A DNA stretch of 64,000 bases from Cherax quadricarinatus (lineage: Eukaryota > Arthropoda > Malacostraca > Decapoda > Parastacidae), in the NCBI RefSeq assembly GCF_038502225.1, contig NC_091293.1:10362410-10426409 (forward strand), read 5' to 3'. Below are positions 29,220 to 39,520 of the stretch, one piece after another (position 1 is the stretch's first letter; every line of letters starts with the position of its first letter). The notes beneath the pieces were generated by a model. It made no database searches, had not been told where the DNA came from, and saw only the letters and a list, made by a program, of their open reading frames with translations. Position numbers and translations under genes: made by a program.

Positions 29220-29832
29220 CCCAAGATTGGTTCCAGGCGCTAGAGGGATGTATCGTATAGGATTGATGGCACAAATTAAAGTTCTAGCACGTAAGAGCGA
29301 TCGTGTCAACACGAGAAAAACCGGAGCACAACGAGGCACGCGGCACTGGTACATGCATGTGTAGTAGTATATATATGAAAGCAATTACTGTCTAACTGCT
29401 TCTTTGACACAGTTAAGGTACGAATAGATGTCTTCTTTGAGAGGCCAGGCCGAGGTTTGGCAGACAGTAACTCCACACCGCCACCAGCCTTGAAATGCTG
29501 CACACAGTTCCTCACTGAACTCTCACATACACCAACATTCTCCACTGTTTCTTTCGTCTGGTGCCCACCTTTGTGAAGCCCTATGATTTGAACTATAGTT
29601 TCAGGTGTTAAGACTTTCTTTTACCCATAATCAAAAATGCATAGTTCCAAAACCAAAGGGAACTCTGGGCAAAAGATGTGTCGGATGAGAGACAACAGTG
29701 CAATACTTTCTCTCACCACTGCAGCCACGTGAGCAATGAGAAGTCTCTGTGAAGTGTGGCGGCAGGCTGAGACGTCATGCTTACGACTGGTACCCAGCAG
29801 AATACACAGACGTAAAAAGGGACACCCTATAT
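29220..29832 (-). pseudogene. Tc1/mariner-type transposase N-terminal remnant
   Basis: The minus strand reads TPETIVQIIGLHKGG, ETVENVGVCESSVRNCVQHF and KPRPGLSKKTS across two frames (open part 29306-29545), the helix-turn-helix and GRPR-like region of Tc1-type transposases. Upstream on the minus strand, GGGTGTCCCTTTTTACGTC (complement of 29812-29830) looks like a terminal inverted repeat end. No catalytic DDE region follows, so only the 5' part survives. Confidence 0.6.
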
Positions 29833-30084
29833 GGTGGGCCTTTGATTTTCGTCATTGTATTATGTCGGGGGGTTTACCCGGCATAATGCTGTGACGAGCA
29901 CTGTATATACTGATAGACATTCACCAGCAAAGAGGAGGGGGCCAGGAGTTGTGAATTGATCCCTGCAACCACATATAGGTAAGTACCTCAAGGTGTATAT
30001 ATCGGACTAGACTTGGGAATCAGCCAGAGAATATTTAAGATATACAAGTCCAAGTGTATGTACGCTGAGAGTATAGTTCGGCTC
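29833..30084. other. Short dispersed-repeat-like stretch
   Basis: It contains CCAGGAGTTGTGAATTGATC and CTGCAACCACATATAGGTAA, phrasing I associate with a repeat tail in decapod DNA, but I cannot classify it. No gene seen. Confidence 0.25.
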
Positions 30085-30112
30085 TGGTGTCAGGAAGTGT
30101 GTCCTGACACCA
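30085..30112. repeat. Perfect 11-bp hairpin
   Basis: TGGTGTCAGGA and TCCTGACACCA around a 6-nt loop. No runs of T follow and no gene ends here. Confidence 0.85.
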
Positions 30113-30295
30113 CTCTCACACTCCGTCTAAAAACTAAAGAGCATCAAACATAAATATGACAGAATAGCTTCCAACCCCATTTTAAGGATTAAATTATTCT
30201 TGACTAGTGGCGAAAGTAAGAGTGTGATGAATGAATGAAATACAGCTTTCCATAACCCTCCTGCAAGCTATAGGGTTCAAACCCAACCAACCAGG

Positions 30296-30385
30296 CCATA
30301 ATGTTTATTGTCCACCCGCGCCAGAATCGAACCCGTGTCCTTCAATTGTGAGGAGAAGGTACTACCTCTTGAGCCACGAAGATTA
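30296..30385 (-). mobile_element. tRNA-derived SINE head, second family
   Basis: The minus strand reads GTGGCTCAAGAGGTAGTACC (A-box-like), then GGGTTCGATTCTGGCGCGGG (B box GGTTCGATTCT). It differs from the SINEs at 31056 and 32884. The cloverleaf is incomplete and no terminator T-run is adjacent, so it is not a functional tRNA gene. Confidence 0.6.
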
Positions 30386-30647
30386 AGGTGAAAACAAAAC
30401 AAAAAAATTCTCCTGGATAAAGAAGCCGAATAAATCTTCGTTTTTTCTTCTATGTGTTTGTGAAGACAAAACTCATTACAAATAGATTTAGATTTTGCCA
30501 CCGAAGTGGCTAGTTTAGTGTGCACCCGATATTCACCCTGTGGACGGTAGCGCGAGAGCATATGGATACACAATAGGCCTAGGAATTAGTCCCCAAAAGG
30601 GTTAACAGGTGTACATATGGATTTATATCTACATATCTACAGTTCAT

Positions 30648-30965
30648 TTATCTGTTACAAGCAAATTTAGGAAATTTGCTTAGTATATCTGGTATCTTAT
30701 TTTCATTAATTAGATATCTTGACATGTCACATAGGTTATTATACTGTCTATCTCTGTATACCTCAATAAGTGGACAATTAAGCACATAGTGTTCAAGACA
30801 GTGACCATATGCCTGATCACATAATTTACATTTAGTTTGATCATCATCTGTGTGTCTGCCAAACTGCCAGAAGTACTTGTAACCAAGCCTAAGCCTGGCC
30901 ACTACAACATCAGTCAGTCTGTTCACATTGCAAGTTCCTCCATAAACATACTTATCTACGTTCAT
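30648..30965 (-). pseudogene. RNase H LINE, C-terminal Cys/His region
   Basis: A 105-codon frame with LTDVVVARLRLGYKYFWQFG and CKLCDQAYGHCLEHYVLNCP, a Cys-Cys-His-Cys cluster common at the C-terminus of RNase H-bearing non-LTR polyproteins. In the uninterrupted paralogue at 49003-49329 it is in frame with the RNase H region. Confidence 0.8.
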
Positions 30966-31055
30966 GTTATCATAGTGGGTTATAGATCTACTCAGGCTTC
31001 TAACTGCATTCCTATAACAATAATTTTCATTATTTACTTCTCTCCTAATATTATT

Positions 31056-31360
31056 AGTGGCCCGGTGGCCTGGTGGCTAAAGCTCCCGCTTCACACACGG
31101 AGGGCCCGGGTTCGATTCCCGGCGGATGGAAACATTTCGACACGTTTCCTTACACCTGTTGTCCTGTTCACCTAGCAGCAAATAGGTACCTGGGTGTTAG
31201 TCGACTGGTGTGGGTCGCATCCTGGGGGACAAGATTAAGGACCCCAATGGAAATAAGTTAGACAGTCCTCGATGACGCACTGATTTTCTTGGGTTATCCT
31301 GGGTGGCTAACCCTCCGGGGATTAAAAATCCGAACCAAATCTTATCTTATCTTATCTTAT
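31056..31360 (+). mobile_element. tRNA-derived SINE, full length, with target duplication
   Basis: The head contains TGGTGGCTAAAGCTCCCG (A-box region) and GGTTCGATTCC (B box, 31109-31119). The body ends TGGGTTATCCTGGGTGGCTA, and the tail is TCTTATCT-type repeats. TTATT flanks it (31051-31055 and 31357-31361). The uninterrupted LINE at about 48905-48930 gives the empty site. The anticodon-loop region (TTCACAC) most resembles tRNA-Val(CAC), with low certainty. Confidence 0.92.
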
Positions 31361-31361
31361 T

Positions 31362-32255
31362 CCTAATGCTAGACAAAAATATACCAAAGTTATATTCTAC
31401 GTTCTCCTTCTGGATACTCTTCTTGGCTAACATATCAACTTTATCATGAAGGAGTAATCCAATGTGTGATGGGATCCATAGCAATTGTACACTAATTCCT
31501 TTATCCCGGATTTTTGAGTATCTATACCTGGCTTCTCCAATGAGCATGTTGTTGGAGTCATTATATGAGTCAAGAGCTTTCAATGATGACATAGAATCAG
31601 TAATGATGATAGAGTCAAGCTCAGTGTCATAAGTTAGCTTTAGCGCCATTAGGATTGCAAACAATTCAGTTTGCAGTGTAGACGCCAAGTTGTTAATTCT
31701 TATGCCTAGTTCAACAAATTTGTTGTCGTTCTTAACTAGGGAGGTGGCAACAAGAGCAGATGCAGCCCTGCCAGAAGACTCCTGTTTAGATCCATCAGTG
31801 TATATAACTTGTGATAATTTATTACTACCAGCTAGGCGAGAAATTTCCTCTTGAGCAGTTGCTTTAACAAGGGATTTAAGGAAGGGATTACTAGCAATGA
31901 GCTTCTTGGGAGAGACTTGCAGGTATGTGATATTAAATGAACACATCTTCCATGGAGGGGTGAAATGCTCTTGTTGTCTACAGTGATACATTTCATGCAG
32001 GTTATAAAACTTAATGTAATTGCACGTTTTCACAATCCATTTAGATCTGTGTGTATTTACTTCTAGACATTTAGTAAGATTCATAGTGACAGTGTCTGGT
32101 TCATTTCTTATCATTCTAATACCGAGTACAGTGTTAATCTCAACAATCCTATTACTGATACTAGAAATACTAAGCTCCTTCCTCATATTAAGAACCTTTG
32201 TAGATTTGGGACACCCAAGAATAATTCTGAGAGCTTCACTTTGCATTAACTCCAA
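31362..32255 (-). pseudogene. RNase H LINE, RT tail and RNase H domain
   Basis: An open frame of about 300 codons starts ELMQSEALRIILGCPKSTKV (RT tail). The RNase H domain carries the four acidic positions in order: IYTDGSK, TELFAILMAL, IITDSMSSL and HDKVDMLAK. RNase H of this type follows the RT in I-group non-LTR elements and degrades the RNA of the hybrid. The frame is open up to the SINE insertion. The 5' end is truncated near 32300. Confidence 0.88.
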
Positions 32256-32408
32256 GGGTCGAAGTGAACTTTCTCTAACATCAACACATTACAAATAACA
32301 TGTTAGTTCACGTTGAAACTTGAATATAGAAAACGAAGAGTAAATGAAATTATGGTAATCTAAAATTATTAGAAGTGTAAGATTATTCTGCTTGGAATAT
32401 TATTAATT

Positions 32409-32570
32409 CGGAGGGTTAGCAACCCAGGATAATCCAGTAAAGCCATTGTGTCTGGATTATTTCCATTGGTGAACTGAGAGCCTCTTTCCCAGGATGCCTA
32501 ACACCCAGGTACCTACTTACTGCTCGGTGAACAACAAGGGCAAGAAAATTAACACCCAGGTACTTATTAT
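32409..32570 (-). mobile_element. SINE fragment, reverse orientation
   Basis: GGAGGGTTAGCAACCCAGGATAA to CACCCAGGTAC is the reverse complement of the 31056 SINE body, more diverged, ending in an (ATT)n run that received the next element. Confidence 0.75.
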
Positions 32571-32582
32571 TATTATTATTAT

Positions 32583-34059
32583 TGTGGAAAATTTTATAGG
32601 GTGCTTACCTGTATGTACCTCAACATTATATACATACCAGTAATCTCATTGGGAGACAACCATATTGTTTACCGTAGTCACCCCGTGTAGACATGTGAGA
32701 AAACTTAACCACCCCTGGTCACTGCAGGTGGCCCTTCGACCCTCACAATCTTGTCCACATCTTTCGGAGACCAGTATAAATTGGGTAGCACCCTCAAGCA
32801 CGGCGCTATTAATTAATTGTGGACTGTATAGATTATATTAGTTTAACTGAATGAAGGGGGGGGGGGTAGGATACACATGGATACCCGGTGGTCTGGTGGC
32901 TAAAGCTCCCGCTTCACACACGGAGGGCCCGGGTTCGATTCCCGGCGGGTGGAAACATTTGACACGTTTCCTTACACCTGTTGTCCTGTTCACCTAGCAG
33001 CAAATAGGTACCTGGGTGTTAGTCGACTGGTGTGGGTCGCATCTTGGGGGACAAGATTAAGGACCCCAATGGAAATAAGTTAGACAGTCCTCGATGACGC
33101 ACTGACTTTCTTGGGTTATCCTGGGTGGCTAACCCTCCGGGGTTAAAAATCCGAACGAAATCTTATCTTATCTTATCTTATCAAGGAAAAACATTCGTAC
33201 ATAATCCCACCACTTACCAGATATTCCCTGGTGGTCACTTGATGTGGCTGGATCACCCTTAACCTATCCAATTAAAACATACCTAACTGGCCAGTATCAG
33301 TCTGTTATAACTAGAAGGGTTACTTAACTGGGGGTGATTGATGCTCCTTATTTCCTCCATTCACCATCTCATTTCGACGTCCCGCCACACCGACACGGTT
33401 CTTATTCCAGCAGGACGAGGTATCCGTTGGTTTGTCCCGGTTTAGAAGTCGTGATACCATAAAACTTCACTATCCTCGAAATGATAATTACGCGTTTACT
33501 CGGAGCAGGGCGATCTATTTCACATCTCACATTCTCTTAACTTAATGTTATTATCACTGATTACATTACCATTCTCAAGACGATTTAACGTCTCATAATC
33601 ATTATACACATTAGAGGTCACTCCATTAAGATCTGAGGCCGATGAGTAAGGATTAACTCACGGGTATTTCCCCTGGACACACACCATGGCCGTGCACCAG
33701 TCACACCCGGTCGAACCATTATTCACTAATTTTACCACCCTTTTACGGTGGTCCCGTAAATCACGTTCCCTCACTCTTCACTAGGGACAGTCACGACACT
33801 TCCTATTATGAATTGAGGCCTATATTAATCCTTAGGCCGCCGTGAACGCCAGTTTCCTCATCCCCGGTTTTCACAGCCTCCTCACCCATTCAAAACACTG
33901 CCGCCACCTCGTGCCCCAGCTCGACCCCTAACCCCCCCCGCACATCTGCGCAGGCGCAGCGGGAACCCAGTTGGTTCCATTCAAAATACAAATACATTTT
34001 GACCCAAATCAACACATTAAACACTTATTAGGCACTATAGCTTCGGAAATTAAATAATT
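32583..34059 (-). mobile_element. TIR-type DNA element carrying a SINE; inverted relative of 57661-58847
   Basis: It aligns in opposite orientation with 57661-58847 along its length (for example ACCACCCCTGGTCAC near 32710 against 58720). Ends are TGTGGAAAATTTT at 32583 and the complement of a GGAA...T end near 34059. Its flanks are (ATT)n on both sides, which hides the target duplication. It contains the SINE at 32884-33180. No transposase is encoded, so it is non-autonomous. Confidence 0.7.
32884..33180 (+). mobile_element. tRNA-derived SINE, second full-length copy
   Basis: Nearly identical to 31056-31360, with B box GGTTCGATTCC at 32932-32942 and the TCTTATCT tail. It lies inside the DNA element; the relative at 58530-58550 lacks it and shows the unfilled site. 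Confidence 0.92.
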
Positions 34060-34065
34060 TCCATA

Positions 34066-34124
<59 letters not shown>

Positions 34125-34125
34125 A
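34060..34125. repeat. (ATT)n microsatellite
   Basis: Trinucleotide run at the right edge of the DNA element. Confidence 0.97.
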
Positions 34126-34140
34126 TAAAACTATAAACTG

Positions 34141-34205
34141 ACAAGGGTCATGCAGCGCTGTCCCCAGGTACCTGTTTGCTGTTAAGTGAACACAACAGGA
34201 GCCAC
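34141..34205 (-). mobile_element. Short SINE fragment
   Basis: CCCAGGTACCTGTTTGCTGT followed by AAGTGAACACAACAGG matches the reverse complement of the SINE middle. Only about 60 bp remain. Confidence 0.55.
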
Positions 34206-34653
34206 ATGTCATTCGTATACTAACCAAAATCAGCAAATTGCTGATACTTGACCATGCACGTGTTAACCCAGTCATGAAGGTGAAGACTGAACTGACATCA
34301 ACAGCTGTAGATCAGTCTCAAACTTGCCATTATTGTCTAAAATCTTTCACATGATATTAACGAAATAAGGCATTTATTACCAAATAAAACCTTCTTCACC
34401 CTTGACTTCAGTCCAGGACAAAAGTACTAATTATACTACAGTAAAGATGTTGGACTTTCTACGCAGCTCAAGGAAAAAATGAATATCCAATGGACCTTTT
34501 AATTTATTTAAGAACATTGTCCACATCGCTCTCAGGCCGTGCGGACAGGCTGCGCAGTAGCTCCCGAATCATCTGGCTTTCTGTGCAGTTTTCGTATTCG
34601 TCTCTCAACTCTTGAGTAGAGATGACGTACTTGGAACTGCGCTCTGACCCCTG

Positions 34654-35112
34654 ATGACAGGTGACAGTATTTTCATCGTGGCGGAGAGTGGCCGCAGACG
34701 TGTGAACACTGTCTGTTTGGAATTAGAGAGGGGCGTGCTTACTGCCCAGAATACCAACATGTTGCTGACGGCGATATTGCGGGATACGTACGGCATCGCT
34801 AATGAAGATCTTTATGGAGTCTCACTGAATGGTGTGGCACGCATTTTCGTTAAGTTCCGGCTGAGCATTACATATGACAACATGGTGGCCAAGTATCAGG
34901 ATATGGTTAAGACAGTTACCCCCGGCATTAGTGTCCGTCTTCATGACGTATCAAGATTCTACACCTGGGTCAAGGTGCGTAATGTACCTTTCAAGGCTGA
35001 TGAAAGTGATTTACGGCAGGTGTTTGGACGATATGGGACGATCCATATGGCGACATTGGGACGTTGGCGAGATGGGCCACTAGTTGGCTTCCCTGAAGGA
35101 CGTTTTCCCTGA
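34654..35112 (+). pseudogene. Tx1-type LINE ORF1, N-terminal part
   Basis: A 152-codon frame; residues about 110-150 (VKVRNVPFKADESDLRQVFGRYGTIHMATLGRW) look like an RRM fold, with an RNP-like segment. RNA binding by ORF1 is the expected role. A frameshift near 35095-35112 moves the continuation to the frame starting 35115. Confidence 0.75.
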
Positions 35113-35114
35113 AA

Positions 35115-35921
35115 ATGTCCCTCAGGCATCCTATTCCATCTTATGTGGGAATGGAGGACTTCCAGACTCAGGTGTACGTAACATACACAGGTCAGAGGCA
35201 TACATGCCGTGTGTGTGGGGTGTACGACCACATAGTGCCGACTTGTCCAATGGGACGTGGGAAACCTGACGCTGAGGCGGGATCTGATGGTCCTACGGAC
35301 CAACTGACTTATGCAATGGCAACTCAACGTAATCCTTTGTCACGGGAGGCGTGGAGTGTGGAGGTGGAGAGGGAGGAGGCGTCATCGCCTGAGTGTGTGA
35401 CACTCACTGGACTTGACGAGGACGTAGGCTTGGTGTCGGCGAAGAGTGGTGAGGAGTCTGCAATTGCACACCATGTTTTGGAAGCTACAATTCAGGAGGC
35501 CCTGGACGACTTACTGGATGTTTCGGAAAATGCTGGCTTGGATGATGTGAGTGTAGAGGCTGAGGTGGGTGGCCTCAATGAGAAGGTTGTGAGTGATAAG
35601 GGGCGGGTTCAGAGTGTGGCAGTGGAGGTCCACAGGGAAGATGCTCAGGAGGAGGCGAAGCGTGAGAAGCATGACTCTCGCAAGAGGATGGCTGTCATTT
35701 CTGATAGTGAGGATGTTTTGACGCCTGGGCAAAGGACTGGGAAGAAAACCTGGCATGATCTAATGCCTAGAGAGAAAGGTGGTTTAAAGAATGTAGAGCG
35801 TGAGCAAGGGGAAGGTGATGGGAAGTGTGGGGGGCGGGGTGGGGTTTCTCGCCAGGGTTCTAAGTGTGTTAGAGTGTCTAAGGAAAAGCCCTCATTACGG
35901 CCTTCAGGTGTCTTACTTTAA
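35115..35921 (+). pseudogene. Tx1-type LINE ORF1, C-terminal part with zinc knuckle
   Basis: A 268-codon frame with CRVCGVYDHIVPTCP (CCHC) at about residues 36-50, then a long acidic and Ser/Glu-rich segment and DSEDVLTPGQRTGKKTW near residue 196. A close relative of that last segment (DDVLTPGQRPGKKSW) is in the inverted copy at 63750-63995. It stops 12 bp before the endonuclease frame. Confidence 0.8.
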
Positions 35922-35932
35922 ATGTTAATGGG

Positions 35933-36747
35933 TTGAAGGCAGTGGGCAAATGTAAAGTTCTGGAGGGTTATTTGAGGAGATATGTGCCAGACCTTGTGTT
36001 CTTGCAGGAGCATAATTATAAATATTTAGGTGAATTGTCAATTACCGGATATGACGTGTACATGGGTTGCTCTACACGACTGAAAGGTGGTGTGGCGCTA
36101 TTAATTAAGGAAGCCAGCCCGTTTCTTTTGCATAGGTGTGAGGTAGGGGAGGAGGGGTGGGTGGTTAGGGTCGAGGGTATGTGGGGAGGGGTTCAGGTGG
36201 GTTTCATTGGGGTGTATGGGCCGGTGGAAGGAGACATGGGTGTTAAAAATAGATTCTTTAGGGATGTCCTTGTCTACCATTTCAGATCGCTGCCAGGTAT
36301 TACAATTATAGGGGGTGATTGGAACTGTGTTGTCCGATGTAAGGATGTAGAGCCTAGGGGGGAGGGTTTTTTTCAGGGTTTTTAGGGGATCTGTTGAGAG
36401 GTGTGAATGTAGTGGATGTTGGAGGGGAGGTGAGCGGAGTGATGCATACGTTTATTAAGCGTGATTATGCGGTGAGGCTTGATCATATTTATGTATCTCG
36501 GGGGGTGAGGGTGAGCAGTGTGTGTGCGTTGAATGTAAGCTTCTCTGATCATCGAGGGGTTCTGGTGGATTTAAATTGGGAGGGTTTGCCGAAGCGTTTC
36601 AGAGGTTTCTGGAAGATGAATGTTGGGCTATTGAAAACAGGGGAGGGGAGGGAATCTTTTGTGCACGCTTGGAAAAGGTGGTGGGCTAATGGAGGGGGGG
36701 TGTTGATGTCTTTGGGTGGTGGGACTCGGTCGGTAAGGGAAAGATGA
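35933..36747 (+). pseudogene. Tx1-type LINE endonuclease
   Basis: Two frames (35933-36385 and 36394-36747) form one EN domain: FLQEHNYK, GGVALLIKEASPF, VGFIGVYGPVEGD and IIGGDWNCV in the first; RLDHIYVS and SDHRGVLVDL in the second. The break near 36365-36390 lies at a G/T homopolymer stretch. A second break after 36747 disconnects it from the RT. Confidence 0.85.
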
Positions 36748-36861
36748 GGGATTTTTATCAGAAGAGGGGGAAAGGAAGAGAGACGGTTTCAATATGGGAT
36801 TTTAAATTACCTTGAGGGTCAACTACAGGAATGCTATATGGGAGGGGGGGGTGCATAGCTG

Positions 36862-38379
36862 ATGGGTGAGATTGAGGGTTTGAAACAACGGATTAGGGAT
36901 ATTCAAAATCGCAATTTTGATGATGCAAGGGTTGCGGGTGGCCTTGATGAGGTCTTATGGGGGGACCGTCCATCGGCGTATGTCTTGCGGGAGCAGGGGA
37001 CATGTTGTAGGGCAACAGAGGTGATGAGTTTGTGGGTACAGGAACAATTGGTGGGATATCGTCAGGGGCAGGTGCTTTCGTCAACAGAGGGTATGGGTTA
37101 TGTGGATGCGTGGTACAAGAGGAATGGTAAAAGTGTGGGGGTTAATTGTGAGGCGTTAGGCGCAATGGGCGAATGGGTAAACTGTAATCTAGTGCATAAG
37201 GATCGATTGAGTTTGGGTGGGCCTATAAGTGAGGTGGAGATTAGGGTGGCAGTGGATGGGATGAGGATGGGTAAATCGCCTGGTATTGATGGCATCCCTT
37301 GTAAATTTTATAGGGAAAACTGGGAGTGTTTGCGTGGGTTTTTAGTGGAGTTATTTAATGCCATGAAAACCAGGGGTAGGTTGGGGGAACAGCAGAGAAC
37401 GGGTGTAGTGGTCATGGTCCCTAAAAAAAAGTCTTGTGAATGTGTGCATGACTACCGTTCGATCACCTTAATGTGTGGCAATTACAAGATCTTTGCTAAA
37501 GTGTTGGGAAATAGGTTGAAAGGTGTTCTTGCCAGCGTTTTGGACGAGGGTCAATATGGAGTGCCTAGGCGTTCGATGTATGTGGGGAAGGGGATTATAC
37601 ATAAGTTTATAGATGAAAGTGGGGGAAACATCAAGGGTGGGGTTTTAGCATTAGATTGGCATGCAGCGTATGACTGTGTGGAGCGTGAGGCGTTGTGGAA
37701 GTTTATGCAATGGCAGGGGTTTGGGAGGGAAATCGTCAGTTTGACTAAGGTGTTGTATGAGCAGGCAACGGTTAGGGTACAAGTGAATGGTAGATTAGGT
37801 CAACCTGTTAGGATGGAAAGGGGCTTAAGGCAGGGATGCCCTGTGTTGCAGCTTCTCTTTGCATTACTCCAGGACCCATTCTATAGGACTGTGCGTTGGG
37901 GCATACAGGAAGGGATGGTGAGGGATGGGGTGTCTGTGGAACCGGGGATCGTTGGATATGTTGATGACACCACAGTGCTATTTAGAAGGTCTGAAGATTT
38001 AACTAGGGTTAGTGAGTTGGTGGAGAGTTTTGGCATGGCAACAGGGATGACGCTTAATAGAGATAAGTCGATGTCATTGAGGGTGGGGGATGGTGTGGGT
38101 GGGGTATACAAACAGGGTGAAGGTTGGTCCCTGGTAAGTAGACTTAAGGTATGTGGGGTTGTTCACATGGAAAATATCCTGGAGGCACGGAAGGTAAATT
38201 CGAAAGAAGCTGTAGATAGGGTTTTGGGTAGATTAGCGGGTTTGCGTACAGGAGGTTTGACGCTGCACCAGCGTGCTATTGTGGTGAATGTAAAACTGTA
38301 TAGTAAGCTATGGCATGTGGCAGCTATGTATCCCTTTGAAACATGTGATGAGAAGCGTCTGTTGAAGTGCATGTATTAA
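36862..38379 (+). pseudogene. Tx1-type LINE reverse transcriptase
   Basis: A 505-codon frame: MGKSPGIDGIPCKFY, VVMVPKKKSCE, HDYRSITLMCGNYKIFAKVL, GVLALDWHAAYDCV (first Asp), MERGLRQGCPV and GYVDDTTVLF (catalytic pair). Key residues are intact. It ends at a TAA (38377-38379), and the same frame reopens immediately, so this is a nonsense mutation inside a longer ORF. Confidence 0.9.
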
Positions 38380-39242
38380 TATATTTGGGGTTCGGGTTGC
38401 GAATGGTTGTCGAGAGATGTTGTGTGTTTACCGGTACGCCAGGGAGGGCTGGGGTTAATGGTGCTGCATCAAAGGTTGTTGGATATGTACGTTAAACATA
38501 GTTATTTGAGGGAGGACAGAATCACAGGTACAGGTTTGGCATGGGTGAGAAGGGATTTGGTACGTTGGGCGAGGGGTAGGGATGTTCATGTGTGTGAGGG
38601 AATGTTGAGGTTGTTGTGTTATGCAAGGGAACCCTGCGGGGTTAAGATAGGAACACTGGCTCGGGTGGGTGGTGGGGAGGTAGTTGCTAGGGTTGTGGGT
38701 TTGTATCCGATGTATGCATGGAGTGATATATGGGAGCGCCTGCAAGGGTTGCGATTGAAGGCTGTGGTGCGGGAGGTAATGTTTAAATTTCTCCATAATA
38801 TATTGCCGTCGGGGGAGGTATTAGGTAATAGGCGTGTGCAGGAGGGACGGGAATGTTGTGAGTGTGGGGGTATTGACACTGTTTTCCATGCAGTATATTT
38901 TTGTGAAAGGTTGAAACCAATGAGAGAGTGGTTTAGCAGGGTTTTACGTATGGTAGGTGGGGGTGGTATTTGTGTTCTACGGGCATTAAGCTTGGATGTA
39001 GGGGGGTTGGGGTGCCGGTACAAAATGCGATGGGTTATCTGGTAGCCGACTTCGTGTATACTTCGTGGGTTTTAAGGAGAGCGCCGGTGGGGGAGCGAAT
39101 TAGGGCCCTGGCAGCGATATTTTATGGGACACGGAGGAGGAATAAGGATATCACTGGGAATAGATGGTATTTCAGATTTTCAGATGGATATCGTAGCTTT
39201 CGAGTGGAGGACTTATGGGCATTACAAATTCAGGGGACGTGA
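38380..39242 (+). pseudogene. Tx1-type LINE ORF2 C-terminal region
   Basis: The frame continues from the RT (38407-39045: LPVRQGGLGLMVLHQ, then CCECGGIDTVFHAVYFC, a Cys/His cluster) and after a frameshift near 39015 ends in 38970-39242 with RRAPVGERIRALAAIF and FRVEDLWALQIQGT. This order (GGLGL segment, then Cys/His cluster) is usual for the C-terminus of this LINE group. Confidence 0.8.
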
Positions 39243-39520
39243 CGAGGCTGGCTTCTTGAGGAAGGCGCGGGCGTGATTGGTGCATTTGGAGGACAAGAGG
39301 TGTAATGCGAGTTGTGTGGGTCAAGTGAGTGGCTTGGTGTCAGGGAATTTTTAATGACATGTGTTATGCGAAGTGAGGGGTTGAGAAACTGGTATGAGTA
39401 AGATGGAGCTTTAATTTAGCAAGGTATGAAGTCTGGTACTTTATGTGACTGTGAGCCTCTTGTGTGCAAGATGACTGTGAAGGTTCTTATTATACTAATG
39501 TATTATTTTTAACAAATGTA
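39243..39520 (+). other. LINE 3' UTR segment before the minisatellite
   Basis: Non-coding; its last bases (TTCCTGTGTCTTGCAGG) resemble TTCCTGGGTTATGCAGG at about 49676, and the DNA just beyond the array matches the continuation there. Confidence 0.55.

Larger units (their letters stand above)
30483..32300 (-). mobile_element. LINE with RNase H domain, 5' truncated, cut by a SINE
   Basis: Minus-strand copy of the element at 47699-49482, covering the RT tail, RNase H, C-terminal Cys/His region and 3' UTR with a GCCAC-TTCG-GTGGC hairpin at 30497-30510. The SINE at 31056-31360 interrupts it between RNase H and the Cys/His region. Confidence 0.88.
34430..39520 (+). mobile_element. Tx1/L1-group LINE, nearly full length, multiply frame-broken
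   Basis: ORF1 (34654-35921), EN (35933-36747), RT (36862-38379) and C-terminal region (38407-39242) in order on one strand, then 3' UTR that merges into the minisatellite at 39520. The RT style (DYRSITLMCGNYKIFAKVL, LRQGCP, YVDD) is that of the L1/Tx1 group. Confidence 0.88.

Noticed and set aside
30296..30385. Functional tRNA gene on the minus strand
   Set aside because: A/B-box-like sequence only; the acceptor stem does not close and no T-run terminator follows.
31056..31140. Functional tRNA gene
   Set aside because: A and B boxes are present, but the sequence continues into a conserved SINE body and tail, has a second copy at 32884, and is flanked by a target duplication.
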